A stretch of DNA of 64,000 nucleotides from Auriscalpium vulgare (Eukaryota > Basidiomycota > Agaricomycetes > Russulales > Auriscalpiaceae), in NCBI GenBank assembly GCA_019915015.1, contig JAHBBC010000001.1:3844001-3908000 (forward strand), given 5' to 3'. This document shows, piece by piece, positions 12,066 to 22,735 of the stretch. The notes beneath the pieces were generated by a model. It did no database searches and was not told where the DNA came from. It saw only the letters and a program-made list of their open reading frames with translations. Made by a program: the position numbers and the translations under genes. How positions within the stretch are numbered: the first letter of the stretch is position 1; the number at the start of each line of letters is the position of its first letter.

Positions 12066-12627
12066 CCTGTCTATACTTCCAATGGGGATTCTGATGCAAA
12101 GGAGAGAAGGGGAAAAGAGCAGCTGGGATGAGTGTATACTGAGACAGAAGGGGGGAATAAATAGCCAGCGCATGAAGTCGCAGATATTTAACACCGGACG
12201 AGAGAGCCAAATTAATCGAGTACGTGACGGCGTTGTCCTCGACATATAAACATCAACAGGCCGAGGTTCGGGGATGCCGTGAAACATTCTGCCACTGACA
12301 GGCTGCGACAGCGGCTCTGATCTTCTTACAGGCGCAGGCGCTGAGTAGCGTCTAGACGGTGGGATCAACGACCACACTAGATGTTCCTAAAGACTGAGGC
12401 GCAGGACGTGAAGCTGAGCGTAGAATTTTGAGAGCATAGGAAGGGAGAATAACATTCCGGGGTGGACAAAGAGGCGGTCGCTCGGCGCCAACAAGCAGAC
12501 GGGTCATACTACCCCAATCAAGGGCGAGAGTTAGATGCAAAGCAACTTTTCACGGGCTGGCGATATACCCACAAGCAAGTTTGTAGACTCCTGTACTCCA
12601 TCGGCCCATGAACATGACGTGGCATAT
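12066..12627. other. Promoter of copy A and 3' flank of copy B
   Basis: Contains the TATA-like box of copy A near 12181-12191 (minus strand) and a block at 12250-12325 matching the upstream blocks of copies B, D and E (GACAGGCTGCGACAGCGGCT). No further gene is seen. Confidence 0.6.
12181..12191 (-). promoter_or_regulatory. TATA-like box of PriA-like copy A
   Basis: Minus strand TTAAATATCTG, 116 bases before the ATG at 12065. The same word, continuing CTGCG, stands about 105 bases before the ATG of copy D, and copy B has ATATATCTGCG at the same distance, so the element has been kept across copies. Confidence 0.5.
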
Positions 12628-13662
12628 TCACCGGGGCTGTACGAGGAGAGGTGCCATACTGTCTGCCTGACATGCGTCGCCTGCCGCCGAGACGCTGAAG
12701 CCCGCCTTGCAACGCCGGACGACGCATTTTCCGGCCACACACCCCACATCGAGCGCGTTCGGAAGCACCGAGCAGTCATTTCCCTGTGGCCCTTGCTCCG
12801 AGGGGAGCAAGAACGGGCTAGGGTACATGCAGCCGCCACCTGCAGACAATGAATAAATCAGCACAGCCCGCTGAGCGAGAGCGGCGATCGACGCACAGCT
12901 GTCCAGCGTCCTGGCAAGATCGAGGCACTCAAAGCCGACCGACCCACGCGGCACGCCGCACACCGTCTCGCCCGCACGGCACGTCGTCTGCGCCTCGGCG
13001 TGCGTTCTGATCCCTAGCGAGCGTCCTGCGAGCACGTTACGCTTGAGAGAATCCTGAGGAACCGCCGAACCGCAGCCCTGAACCGTCAAGGCGCGTCAGA
13101 ATCAACTGTATCACCGCACAACTGCGCAGTGCACCTACGCTTGGGAAGACATCGCAGACACCGTTGCATGACGTGTACGGCGCGGCGCAGGCGCACTGGG
13201 AACCTTGCTGAACGTACGGCGCGGGGCACTGGAACCCGCATGGGTCGGGCTGCGAGCAGACAGGCGTCGCGCCCGGCGGATACGTGCACACGTCCCCATT
13301 ATCGTTGACCTACACCCGCACAATACCGACAGCGTCAGCGACTTACAACTGTAAGGAAACGGTATACGCACCAGATTCGTCAGCCCAGGCGTCACAACGG
13401 CAGTGCCCAAAACCGCGCTGTACAATATAAGGTTGAAGTTGGTGGAAACGGCCTCCTCAATTTCGGAGGAGCAAAGGCACAGGCCCAACGGAATCTCGAA
13501 CAGAGTGGGGAATTGAGTATGAAGGGTCTGGCTATCGAGGTACGCGCAGGTGTCGACCTGCGCGCGGGGTGCGACGTGCTGGCGCAGTGCCCGGACGGAG
13601 GACGCACGGGCGGTCGCGACGACGCAGGAAACGAGTGTGAGGAGGGTGCGTGCGAGGCGCAT
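12628..13662 (-). CDS. PriA-like secreted cysteine-rich protein, copy B
   Basis: Four exons: 13662-13372, 13309-13139, 13077-12897 and 12839-12628, with phases matching copy A exactly. Signal peptide MRLARTLLTLVSCVVATARA; then VRALRQHVAPRAQVDTCAYL and the N-terminal CLCSSEIEEAVSTNFNL stretch, the most divergent part of the family. The Cys-rich module has CTYPPGATPVCSQPDPCGFQ and CACAAPYTSCNGVCDVFPS. The PriA-type module includes TVCGVPRGSVGFECLD, then DSCGGCMYPSPF, DVGCVAGKCVVRRCKAGFS and a tail ending VQPR. No lesion is visible. Of the five copies it lies closest to A, about 560 bases away in the same orientation, as expected of a tandem pair. Confidence 0.85.
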
Positions 13663-14397
13663 CTTGTCTGAATATCGAACGGGGCTTATGACGCAAAGGA
13701 GAGAAGGGTAAAAGAGCGACTGGAATCCGTGTACAGAAAAAACACTCAGCGCATGAATCGCAGATATATAATCCCGCAGGAGCGCGCTAAAACTAGCCAA
13801 ATCAATTGATGTTGGGACGGCGTTAACGTTGTTCAGTCGTTGTTCTCGACCCAGAAAAATCAAGAGGCCGAGGCTCGGGGGTGCCTTGGAGCATTCTGAT
13901 TTGACAGGCTGCGACAGCGGCTGCGATCTACTTCCAGTACTAGTGAGTAGCGTCTATGTATAGACGGGGGCAGTAACGACCACACTGGACGTCCCTGCGG
14001 CGGAGGTCAAGAGGGGGGCAGAAAGCGCAGGTCATGAAGCTGAGGGTAGGATTCTGACATCAGAAAGGGAGGGGACTCTTGAGGTTGGTGTCGATGAAGA
14101 GGCGGTCGCCCGACGCCGAGTCGACGGGACATCTGCGCCATTGAAGGGCGAGAATCGAGTTAGGTGGGCAATGCAGCTGACGACGTCGACGTCGACTGTT
14201 ACTGTCGACAAGGCTGAAAGCAAGTTCGGTAGACCAGCTGAACTGACATGTTGAAGATTTAGCGACAAGGCGGACCGGCCGGGAATCCGGACCGTCGCTG
14301 TCTCTAACGACGGACCGCGGTACCAGCTCTTGCCTTTCCCCAGCTTGAACCAACACCACATCCAACCCGTATCTTCCCTCCCTAGTATCAAGCCCAA
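13663..14397. other. Divergent promoter region between copy B and the PAM2-motif membrane protein
   Basis: Left part: promoter of copy B with ATATATCTGCGAT on the minus strand near 13757-13770, and at 13860-13935 the block shared upstream of other copies. At 14040-14130 lies a block that recurs inverted at 59655-59775 between copies D and E (GGGCGACCGCCTCTTCATCG). The right part serves the gene starting at 14398. Confidence 0.6.
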
Positions 14398-16017
14398 ATG
14401 CTTTCCACTCTTATCAACATCATCCTGGCCCTCATCTACTCTATCATTGGCTATGTGCTCCCTCTGGTCATCGTCTTCTTCGTCGACATCTGGGTGGCTG
14501 GCACTCTCGTCCTTCGCCGTGCTTTGCAAACGATGCAACTCCAGTCCTTCATCTCAACCTACAGCACGATGGAGCACTTGCTTGTGCCTGGTTCGGTAAG
14601 AACCGCGTCGAGGTCGATGGTGAGTGCTGCGAGGGATCTGGTTGTCGCGGCGGCTGACAAGCCTTAGGCTCGCGTTCTCCGACAATTGACGACCCACATA
14701 GTCAGCACAGCTACAATCCCTCTTCAATGCCTCGATGAGTATGCTCTGAATGCTCTCGACACTGCCGATCAGCTCGCCTTCGCCATCTATACCATCGGCT
14801 CCGACCCGCTCGTGCACGCCTGCGCTTGGCTCCTCCTCGGGTCCATCATCTCCTCACTCGAAGTCACCTTCGACCTGTATCTGGACTACGTGGAGTTTCA
14901 TGCCCTTCAGCCGGCATCGCTTGTTGACTCCACGGGCGCCGATGCCTCATGCAGCACCACCCTCGACAGCGACCTCTCCGGCTCGACGGCCATCGCGTCT
15001 GATCTCGATCCTACGTTCGCTGCCTCTTCGCCCAAGTCAAGGCTCGGAGATTATGCCGACTATCACAAGAGCTTCAATGACGAGGATTCGGAATTGCTTG
15101 CACGCCTGCGCGACTCGAAGCTGCCAAAGGAAGTCCGGTCAGATGTCTTCCGCTCTGAGTTCAAGTCGTCCTTGAATCCACTGGCGACCCCGTTCACTCC
15201 CTTGGCGCTCATGAACCCTAACGTGCTTTGTGTCAAGTATGGATTTTCTTTGGAGGCGGCTGTCGAAAGGTCGAAGACTGTGGAGAAGAACACTGTTCTC
15301 AACCCGTTGGCCGCGCCATTCTGCCCTCGTGTGCTCATGGCTACCAAGACGACTCCGAAAGCAACGCTCAACCCCCTCGCGCCTGCTTTTAAACCTGCAG
15401 GTTCTGTCAAAGTCCCGGCCAGAAAAGAGGTCACGTCTGCGAGCAAGTCTGGTCTCGACGCTGCCATCTATACCGGTACCCCGCGCCCAGCATCCGTCTT
15501 CCCGACCGGTGGGCTCGACTTGCCTTTGACCAAGAGCTCTTTGAACGCCTCTGCGCTGGCCTTCGTTCCTGCTGTCGCGATCACTGTCTCGAAGAAGCCA
15601 TTCACATTCAACGCGAATGCACCCGAATTCACGCCGCGCTTCCTGGAAGTCGCCCCCACCACGCCTTCGTTCGGCAGCGCGTCAGTCCCGTTGCCGGCGC
15701 CGTCGAGTATGAGCGACATTCTCGCGGCGCTGCCTCCGGTGCCCCCATTCCCCTCGTCACACTCGTTCAACCTTTTCCCGCTGCCCACACCCCCGTGTCC
15801 CACCCCGATCTCGTCATCCGTATCGTTCTCGAGCCCGCACACGCCTTCCGCCGCGCTTCCTTCGCTCCGCTCATCCGCCACCTGCCCGACGCTCCCATGC
15901 GTCTGGGATGAGACCGACTCGGATTCGGATGCATCAGTTACGGATACGCTCGTGGATGCGGAGGAGCGGTGGGGGAAAGTCGAGCTCTTGTTGCGTGGGG
16001 AGCAGATGTGCCTTTGA
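14398..16017 (+). CDS. Membrane protein with five PAM2-like (poly(A)-binding-protein binding) motifs
   Basis: Two exons, 14398-14595 and 14668-16017, give 515 residues. Residues 1-33 (MLSTLINIILALIYSIIGYV onward) are strongly hydrophobic, and a second hydrophobic segment lies around residues 115-130 (ACAWLLLGSIISSLE). The rest is a Ser/Pro-rich, largely disordered tail. In it the pattern LNxxAxxFxP occurs five times: LNPLATPFTP (235), LNPLAAPFCP (277), LNPLAPAFKP (300), LNASALAFVP (358) and FNANAPEFTP (380). This is the published PAM2 consensus by which Paip1, Paip2, eRF3 and ataxin-2 bind the MLLE domain of poly(A)-binding protein; the fifth is the closest match, with Phe for the first Leu. 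The family of the protein itself is not known to me. Inferred role: tethering PABP or mRNA to a membrane. No lesion is seen. Confidence 0.8.
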
Positions 16018-16626
16018 GGGCGGTGTATGCGCACAGTTGTGGGTATTATGGATCATTTTTCCTTTCTTTGGGTCATCTGTATCTTTGGGACTACGGTGTT
16101 GTCGAATCGATCGCGTTTTTCTTATTGTGTTCTTATCTGTGCGGGGCTTTGGAGGATGTTACCTTGCTCGCCAACTTATGTGCCAGGCACATAACGATCG
16201 GTCTTGTATGCGTGCATTTGTACCTGTTTGCGCCTCTCCAGCCACCGAGAACTTGAGGACGGCGAGTCGTTGTCCTGCAGTCCTGGACAGCCTCGATCCT
16301 GCATCGGAGCAAGGTTACAGCGCCTGGGGCGCGTTCCGAGTTGACAATGGCTCGCAAAGTAGGGTACGCTGTGAAGGGGTATCCTCTTTCGTATGGAGTG
16401 CGGACACACTAGATTAGTAAGCGTCGCGTACGCGACGCGACCAAAAGTCATCAAGATGACACCATAACCGTAGCCTCGCTCCCTGAATAACAACTTGGCG
16501 GACCTCAGCTTGCGAAGTATAACCTTGCAATCAGGAGAGCGCCCGCTGGAGCGCGGTGCGGTGCGTTCCTCAAGCTCTAGAGGCTCTGTCCACTCATCTC
16601 CAGCGCGTTGTACATAGGCCTGCAGG
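16018..16626. other. Intergenic, nothing recognised
   Basis: 3' flank of the PAM2-motif gene and promoter of the F-box gene. The open frames in it are fragmentary and carry no domain signature. Confidence 0.5.
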
Positions 16627-18345
16627 ATGTCCGTGCCTGCTGCCAGCGAATTCTGGCATGGCATAGTACGCTCGCGACTTGCAGCTACTGGAAATGCAGC
16701 ACTTCCCCAGTTCGTCCCCATGGATCCCCATGCTATTGAAGCCCTCGAGGAAGAAGAACGCGCCATGCGGCGTGCGATATGTGCCGTGCGCGTCGAGCGC
16801 AATGCTCTCCTCCCCATTCACGGTCTCCCATCTGAGGTCCTCTCCTACGTTTTCGCCCTCTGTGCGGCGGATCCACCATCATATCACACGAATTGGCGAT
16901 CGCTGGGATGGGTTGTGGTCACCCACGTGTGTCGAAGATGGCGGGATACTGCTCTTGGTTGCGCTGGTCTGTGGGCGGATGTATCGTTGAGGAAACGAGA
17001 ACGGTGGGCAGGGGAGATGCTCCGCAGGGCACAAGTGGTGCCGGTGCGCATTGACACCGGAGAAAATGTAACGGGCACCGCATGCGAGCTCGTCGCTGCA
17101 CACCTCCACCATACCAAGGAGCTGTCTCTAGGGGAAATGGCCCTCGTGGAGCTGCCGCCCGGCGCCCGCCTTCTCTCAGCCGACAATCCTGCCCCCCTCC
17201 TCACGACCTTGAACATCTCCGCCTTCTCTGGCACGCCTCCTCTCGGCCAGCTTGGCAGCTGCGCGCCGAGCCTTCGCCGACTCACCGTGCAGACGAGTGC
17301 CCCAAATCTCCCATGGACGTCCCACCTTCTCAAAAATTTGACGATGCTCAACGTCTCGGGATCCGTGTGGCAGCTGCCGACGTTGTCGATGAATGACGTC
17401 TTGTCCGCGCTCCGAAGGATGCCGGGCCTGGAAATGCTCCATCTCGTTGGCTGTCTTCCCCGCCCCGAACAGGCTCAGGACACCATCGTTCTGTCCCGCC
17501 TCACCGACGTCAAGCTTGGCGGGCATATGCAATCATGCATCAATCTGCTTTGCGGAATCAAGGCTCCCAACTGCTCGACGACGTGCTTCGACCTCTTCTG
17601 TTCCTCTGCAATCGTCGAGTCCATCGTGGATGCCATCAATGCCCTGTCCGCGTGGCTGAAGACGAACTGGCGCGTGTCACCAATGGCGCTCAGATTTTCG
17701 GACAACATGGACGATCATATGCAGGTGGAAGCGTGGGCAACATCGTTTGGTGAATTCTCAGCCCGCCGGCTTGGGCACATGTACAAGCAGGAGGCCGACG
17801 TGTTGATCACCTTCCTGTGGATCGAAGGCGAGCCGCCCGAGGTGGACAGGCCTGGCCTTGCGCTTGCCTGCTACGGCGCGCTCGAGTCGCCTCAGCTCGA
17901 GCAGCTTGCCGTGCAGATGAATGGATGGGACTGTGAGACGTGGGAGGACCTGGTGGGCGGCCACGCAGGTCTGCAGCGGATTTCAGCCGACAAGGAGGCC
18001 GCGGACGGTCTCATCACAGCCCTCGGCGGCGCCGACGACAACGAGACGCCCCATTTCCCATCGCTGTACTCGATTGAGTTGTGCGGCGTTAAGTTTTTTC
18101 AGGCAGAGTGGCATTTGCGGGGCGACGGACATCCGGTGAGGTCACACCTCACGTTTCACTCGAATTTGCAGGAATGGCTGCAGATGCGCGCGGATAGAGG
18201 GTATCCGTTGGGGAAGCTGACACTGCGGGATGCGATAGTGCATGCCGACTACTTGACGGAGCTAGGGGAAGTCCAGGGACTTTCTGTAGATGATGCTGCG
18301 TGCACGGTCTCTCGTGCTACCATCTTTGAACCGTTGTCTCAGTAG
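16627..18345 (+). CDS. F-box / leucine-rich-repeat-like protein
   Basis: Single-exon gene of 572 residues. After a short helical lead (IEALEEEERAMRRAICAV) comes an F-box-like domain at about residues 59-120: LLPIHGLPSEVLSYVFALC, VVTHVCRRWRDTALGCAGLW. The remainder has irregular leucine-rich stretches (LLTTLNISAF, LRRLTVQTS, LTMLNVSGS, MPGLEMLHLVGC). This matches the very large Agaricomycete family of F-box proteins, in which the F-box binds Skp1 of an SCF ubiquitin ligase and the repeats choose the target. The target is unknown; such genes expand rapidly in mushrooms. The start at 16627 is the first ATG of the frame. Confidence 0.85.
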   Translation: MSVPAASEFWHGIVRSRLAATGNAALPQFVPMDPHAIEALEEEERAMRRAICAVRVERNALLPIHGLPSEVLSYVFALCAADPPSYHTNWRSLGWVVVTHVCRRWRDTALGCAGLWADVSLRKRERWAGEMLRRAQVVPVRIDTGENVTGTACELVAAHLHHTKELSLGEMALVELPPGARLLSADNPAPLLTTLNISAFSGTPPLGQLGSCAPSLRRLTVQTSAPNLPWTSHLLKNLTMLNVSGSVWQLPTLSMNDVLSALRRMPGLEMLHLVGCLPRPEQAQDTIVLSRLTDVKLGGHMQSCINLLCGIKAPNCSTTCFDLFCSSAIVESIVDAINALSAWLKTNWRVSPMALRFSDNMDDHMQVEAWATSFGEFSARRLGHMYKQEADVLITFLWIEGEPPEVDRPGLALACYGALESPQLEQLAVQMNGWDCETWEDLVGGHAGLQRISADKEAADGLITALGGADDNETPHFPSLYSIELCGVKFFQAEWHLRGDGHPVRSHLTFHSNLQEWLQMRADRGYPLGKLTLRDAIVHADYLTELGEVQGLSVDDAACTVSRATIFEPLSQ

Positions 18346-18594
18346 GAGGATATTTATCACATATACATACCAACTCTTACAACTCGGTATACCTACGCAT
18401 CCAGTGTTCTTACTCTGGCGCTGGCGCACCTCAAGACGTTTGCAACGGCCCGCCTTACACCAGACGCTCAAACACCCAAAACAAAGCAGCGCTCGAACGA
18501 GTCCGACATATAGTCCCGGGTTATCATTCATGACGGCTATAACGAGCCACAAACATGACGCGGATATTTACGGAGGCTGTAAGACAGGCGCATG

Positions 18595-19615
18595 TCAATT
18601 GTCCGCCTGGCATGCGTCGCCTGCCCCCGAGACGCTGAAGCCCGCCTCGCAACGCCGCACGACGCATTTCCCGGCCACACACCCCACGTCGAGCGCGTTC
18701 GGGAGCACCGAGCAGTCTTTTCCCGGTGGCACTTGCTTCGAGGGGACCAAGAACGGGCTAGGGTACATGCAGCCGCCGCCTGCAGACAAATAATCAGCAC
18801 AGCCGGCTCAGCGAGAGCGGCGATCGACCCACAGCTGTCCAGCGTCCTGGCAAGGTCGAGGCACTCAAAGCCAACAGACCGACGCGGCACGCCGCACACC
18901 GTCTCGCCTGAATGGCACGTCGTCTGAGCCTCGGCATGCGTTTTGATTCCTCGCGAGCGCACGGAATGCTTGCCACCTTTCTGAGGAACGGCCGAACCGC
19001 AGCCCTAGATCGTCAAGGCGCGTTAAGATCAACCGCATCACCGAAAGCCTGCGGCACAAAACTGCGTGGTGCACGTACGTTGGGGAAGACGTCGCAGACG
19101 CCGTTGCAAGACGTGTACGGCGCGGCGCAGACGCACTGGGAGCCTTGTTGAACGTACAGCGCGGGGCACTGGAACCCGCATGGATCGGACTGCGAGCAGA
19201 CAGGCGTCGCGCCCAGCGGATACGTGCAATTGCCCCCATTACCGTTAATCTACACCCGTGCAACACCGACAGCATCAGCGACTTGCAAACGACTCGAAAG
19301 GGAATGCATACGCACGGCATCCGTCAACGCATCTGTCGCATAATTGTTTCCAACATCCGCGCTCCAAAGTACCAGCTCGGCGTTGGAGGAAAGTGCGTCC
19401 AGGATGCCGGAGAGGCATAGGCACACCGGCGTCGAGAAGTTGGAGTTAGAGAAATCAGCGCTAGCGCCAAGAAGCTTCGTGATGTCCATGTATGCACAGG
19501 TGTCGGTCTGCGCGGCGCGGGGTGCGACGTGCTGGCGCAGTGTGCGAACTGAGGACGCATGGGCGGTCGTGACGACGCAGGAAACGAGGGTGAAGAGAGT
19601 GAGTGCGAGCCGCAT
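18595..19615 (-). CDS. PriA-like secreted cysteine-rich protein, copy C (shortened tail)
   Basis: Four exons: 19615-19316, 19249-19079, 19004-18833 and 18789-18595 (last exon start inferred from the CTGCAG acceptor). Signal peptide MRLALTLFTLVSCVVTTAHA. The N-terminal part carries CLCLSGILDALSSNAEL and the Cys-rich module CTYPLGATPVCSQSDPCGFQ. Exon 3 is nine bases shorter than in A, B, D and E: the stretch around KRNVLAGRSLG is replaced by KGGKHSVRSRG. The PriA-type module keeps its cysteines (TVCGVPRRSVGFECLD, DVGCVAGKCVVRRCEAGFS), but the protein stops right after ACQADN, so the conserved tail ending in VQPR is lost. It is the most diverged copy, separated from B by two unrelated genes, and lacks the TATA-like box of A, B and D. 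Confidence 0.82.
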
Positions 19616-21022
19616 CCTGCCTGTCGAAACCGTATTTAATGCAAAGGTATGAAGAAGGGGGAAAGACAACTGAAATTCGTGTCTTATAGGCATTCTGATC
19701 CTGACAGCTGCGAGCCTGCAACATGGGCATCGAATGGTACACAGGCGACGGACGGTGAGCAGAGCCTAGACGATGCCATTGATGAATACTGATGTTCCCG
19801 AGACTGATCAAGAGGCGCAGGACTGGCAGGAAGCTCGGGCCCGGGTAAGTCGGAGGTAGAAGACCATAGAAAGAGAAGCATTGTCGATAGAAGTAGAAAG
19901 CACAGGCAGGCCAAAGATCAGTTGTCCGAGTTAAGTGCAAGAATTGCATTCGGTTTGTTTGTTAGCTTGAGTACGTGAGTGACGAAGCGCCAGGCGAGCA
20001 AGTGCGTCTCCGGATGGCGGCAAGGCGGACCGCTCTCCAAGAAAACTCGGGCATCACATACGTCCTATATACTGATGAATGGTGACTATCCAAGGATACC
20101 CTGCGTGTATCGAGAGAGAATCGAGTCGCCAAGATAAGGCCCTCGTGAAATCGAAGTCGTCACCAAGTGGAGGTGCTGAGGACGCTGCTAAGTCTATGTA
20201 CGTGGTCCCGCTCTAGGTTAGTCTTCGGAAATCTTACGCACACGTTATCATGAAGCGCACCTCGTAGTATTGGCCTCTTACACCACTAGCAGCGCCGCCG
20301 CCGATTCTCCCAGCTGGCCATCTAGGCGCTGAGGAGATGCTATGTGGGCGTTGAGATCGCATCACAAGGTGTGTGGTCACAGGTAGACTTCATGAAGCAG
20401 GCGACTCTAGAGCAAGCTGAGTAGTGATGATAGTGAGTACTGCTTTCCAGGACTCGGAGGGTGCACCTGCCGGGCGGGGGAGACGCGATCTCCTTCTCGG
20501 TCGACACATCGACCTCGTAGATGTCCTCGTCCCAGCGTGCTTGGAAATTTCCCCCCAGATACCAGTTGCGCTTGGCCGTCTACATGATGTCCCGAATGGT
20601 CGTGAGCTGTCTGAGGAGACCTGGGGCCAGCTCGATGGAGTTTGTGGATGGCATTCTGGACTTGTTCTGGACGCACTGAGAGCAACTCACTGTTACTCGC
20701 GCGGCAGTGATCATGATTGGGATCCTGATAACTATCGATAGTCATAAGTAGTTGACTCGCTCAAGCCAAAATCTCTGCCACTCGATCCTGATATAGACGT
20801 TATAACCAAATGCAGCGGGTCGTGTGGCGGGAATACAGTCTTTCCCTTTGACTAGCCATATCTCTTTCTCTTCCTACCATCACCGCGACCTGTTGCCTGC
20901 ACCACTAATCTACCCCTGCGGCCTCCCCTGCTTCCTAAATACGTGCCCAAACGACACTTCGTCGGCAATTGAGAGGATCGGAAATCGGCCGGCACGGACC
21001 TGGCTGTAACCTCGCTTCATGC
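19616..21022. other. Intergenic with one possible broken gene
   Basis: Promoter side of copy C and, from about 20820, the promoter of DEG1/PUS3. The only coding-like piece is listed separately at 20430-20715. Nothing else is recognised. Confidence 0.5.
20430..20715 (-). pseudogene. Possible remnant of an unidentified protein gene
   Basis: One minus-strand frame reads SIELAPGLLRQLTTIRDIM, then an in-frame TAG, then TAKRNWYLGGNFQARWDEDI and YEVDVSTEKEIASPPPGR. The residue composition on both sides of the stop looks like real protein, and the stop could be a single base change from a Tyr codon. There is no start, no family that I recognise and no clear continuation. It may be a decayed fragment or chance. 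Confidence 0.25.
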
Positions 21023-22735
21023 ATGCACCTCGCTTTCCGCTCACGGACATTCTCAGGAAACATTTATAGCGCCCGGAGATCGCTCATGTCGCCTCCACGC
21101 TCTCTCCACTCCCATGCCCCTGACTACGCGGCCTGGACAAAAGAGGAGCTCATCGCGCGCCTGACGCAGCTCACTTCCCCTCTGCCACCTGCCCACCGCT
21201 CGCGCACCCGCTCCCATTCTCCTCCTCGCCCGCAGCCCAATCCAAAACCGTTCTCGTTTTCCAAGCACCCAACGCGGAAGATTGCGTTGCGGTTCAGTTA
21301 TGTCGGCGAGGATTATAACGGGCTGGCCTTCCAGAACGGCTTCACGCCACTCCCGACGGTGGAGGGCGTGCTATTCGATGCGCTCGCGAAGACGCGGCTC
21401 ATAGATGGTGAGGCAGGCTTTGAGGGATGTGGCTGGGAGCGGTGCGGCCGGACAGATCGCGGAGTGAGCGCTGCTGGTCAGGTCGTGAGCCTGTGGGTAC
21501 GAAGTGCCATGGGCGGCAAGCCCGCAACAGAAGCCGTTGAAGGTCAAGATGCCGAGGACTCGTTGTCGCAGGCAAATGGCGTCCCAGAACTGACCGAAAC
21601 CGCCGGTTTAGAACCCAGTGCTGTCTCCGCCGAGGGGTCTGGCAAAGCTGGCCCGTCTTTCCCCGCCACTGAGCCACTTCCTGCGCCATCCCTTCCTTCA
21701 TCAGCGCCGAAGAAGGAACTCCGCTATATCACACTCCTCAACCGCGTTCTCCCACCCTCCATTCGTGTTCACGCCTTTTCCCCTGTCGACGCCTCCTTCT
21801 CCGCCCGCTTCAACTGTCGCTGGCGCCACTACAAGTATTTCTTCTCCCCCGCGCACCTCGACGTCGCAGCTATGCAGTCAGGCGCCACCCGCCTCGTCGG
21901 CGAACACGACTTTCGCAATCTGTGTAAGCTCGACCCCACCAAGCAGATCACGAACTTCCATCGACGCGTTTTGCGTGCGGAGCTGTCCCCCGTGTCGCAG
22001 TCTGACAGCGGTTTGTGGGTCTTTGACCTCGTCGGCACCGCATTTCTCTACCACCAGGTCCGACATATTATGGCCATCTTGTTGCTCATTGGCGCAGGGC
22101 TCGAGCCGTCTACGATTGTATCTGCTTTACTCAATGTCAACCCGGACGCTCCGTACTTACCGTTCGCCGACGGGGAGGACAGTCCGCCGGTCGTTTCCTG
22201 CAAGCCCGAATATCAAATGGCAGATGGACTGCCGCTGGTGTTGTGGGACTGCGGATACGGCGAAGGCGATCTATCGTGGCGAGGAGATGATGACGAAGAC
22301 GAGGAGCCGGCCCAGAGAAGTGGCAAGGCAGGTAGACATTCAGGCGACAGTGGTGCTGCCCCGAAGACGAACCTGATACTGCAAATGCAGTCCATCCGCG
22401 AACGATCTCACACCCAGACTGTCCTACACGGCCACTTTCTTGAGGCAGCTACCCGATACCAGGCCACGCCTGCGAACCCTTTCCCACTATCTGAGCCTCT
22501 GACGTCTCGGAAACCTGGTCAGGGTGTCGATTTGCTGGATGGCAAGTCCCTCAATGTCCCGCTCGGAGGAGGTACGTTCCATCGGACGTCCAAATATGTG
22601 CGACTACTGGAACGCAAGAGGTTGGAGAAAGTGGAGGTCACTAACGAGCGTTGGATGCTCGGGAAAGGCGGGCGCCGGGCAGCCAGGCGATCGGGAGCTG
22701 CAGAGGTCATACAGAAGAATGACGGCGACGAGTAG
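21023..22735 (+). CDS. DEG1: tRNA pseudouridine synthase DEG1/PUS3 (TruA family)
   Basis: Converts uridine to pseudouridine at positions 38/39 of the tRNA anticodon arm. Single exon; the first ATG of the frame is 21023 (570 residues), with an alternative at 21086 (MSPPRSLHSHAPDYAAW). The residues between are basic and Ser-rich, so two starts could give mitochondrial and cytosolic forms. Domain order: KIALRFSYVGEDYNGLAFQ (first strand of the TruA fold), CGRTDRGVSAAGQV with the catalytic Asp at residue 145, FSARFNCRWRHYKYFF, LVGEHDFRNLCKLDP, FLYHQVRHIMAILLLIGAG, and near the C-terminus a basic GRRAARR. The spacer after the active site (about residues 160-235) is low-complexity. The short NFHRRVLRAEL segment and the DFRNLCK stretch point to DEG1 rather than PUS1. 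Confidence 0.93.
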   Translation: MHLAFRSRTFSGNIYSARRSLMSPPRSLHSHAPDYAAWTKEELIARLTQLTSPLPPAHRSRTRSHSPPRPQPNPKPFSFSKHPTRKIALRFSYVGEDYNGLAFQNGFTPLPTVEGVLFDALAKTRLIDGEAGFEGCGWERCGRTDRGVSAAGQVVSLWVRSAMGGKPATEAVEGQDAEDSLSQANGVPELTETAGLEPSAVSAEGSGKAGPSFPATEPLPAPSLPSSAPKKELRYITLLNRVLPPSIRVHAFSPVDASFSARFNCRWRHYKYFFSPAHLDVAAMQSGATRLVGEHDFRNLCKLDPTKQITNFHRRVLRAELSPVSQSDSGLWVFDLVGTAFLYHQVRHIMAILLLIGAGLEPSTIVSALLNVNPDAPYLPFADGEDSPPVVSCKPEYQMADGLPLVLWDCGYGEGDLSWRGDDDEDEEPAQRSGKAGRHSGDSGAAPKTNLILQMQSIRERSHTQTVLHGHFLEAATRYQATPANPFPLSEPLTSRKPGQGVDLLDGKSLNVPLGGGTFHRTSKYVRLLERKRLEKVEVTNERWMLGKGGRRAARRSGAAEVIQKNDGDE

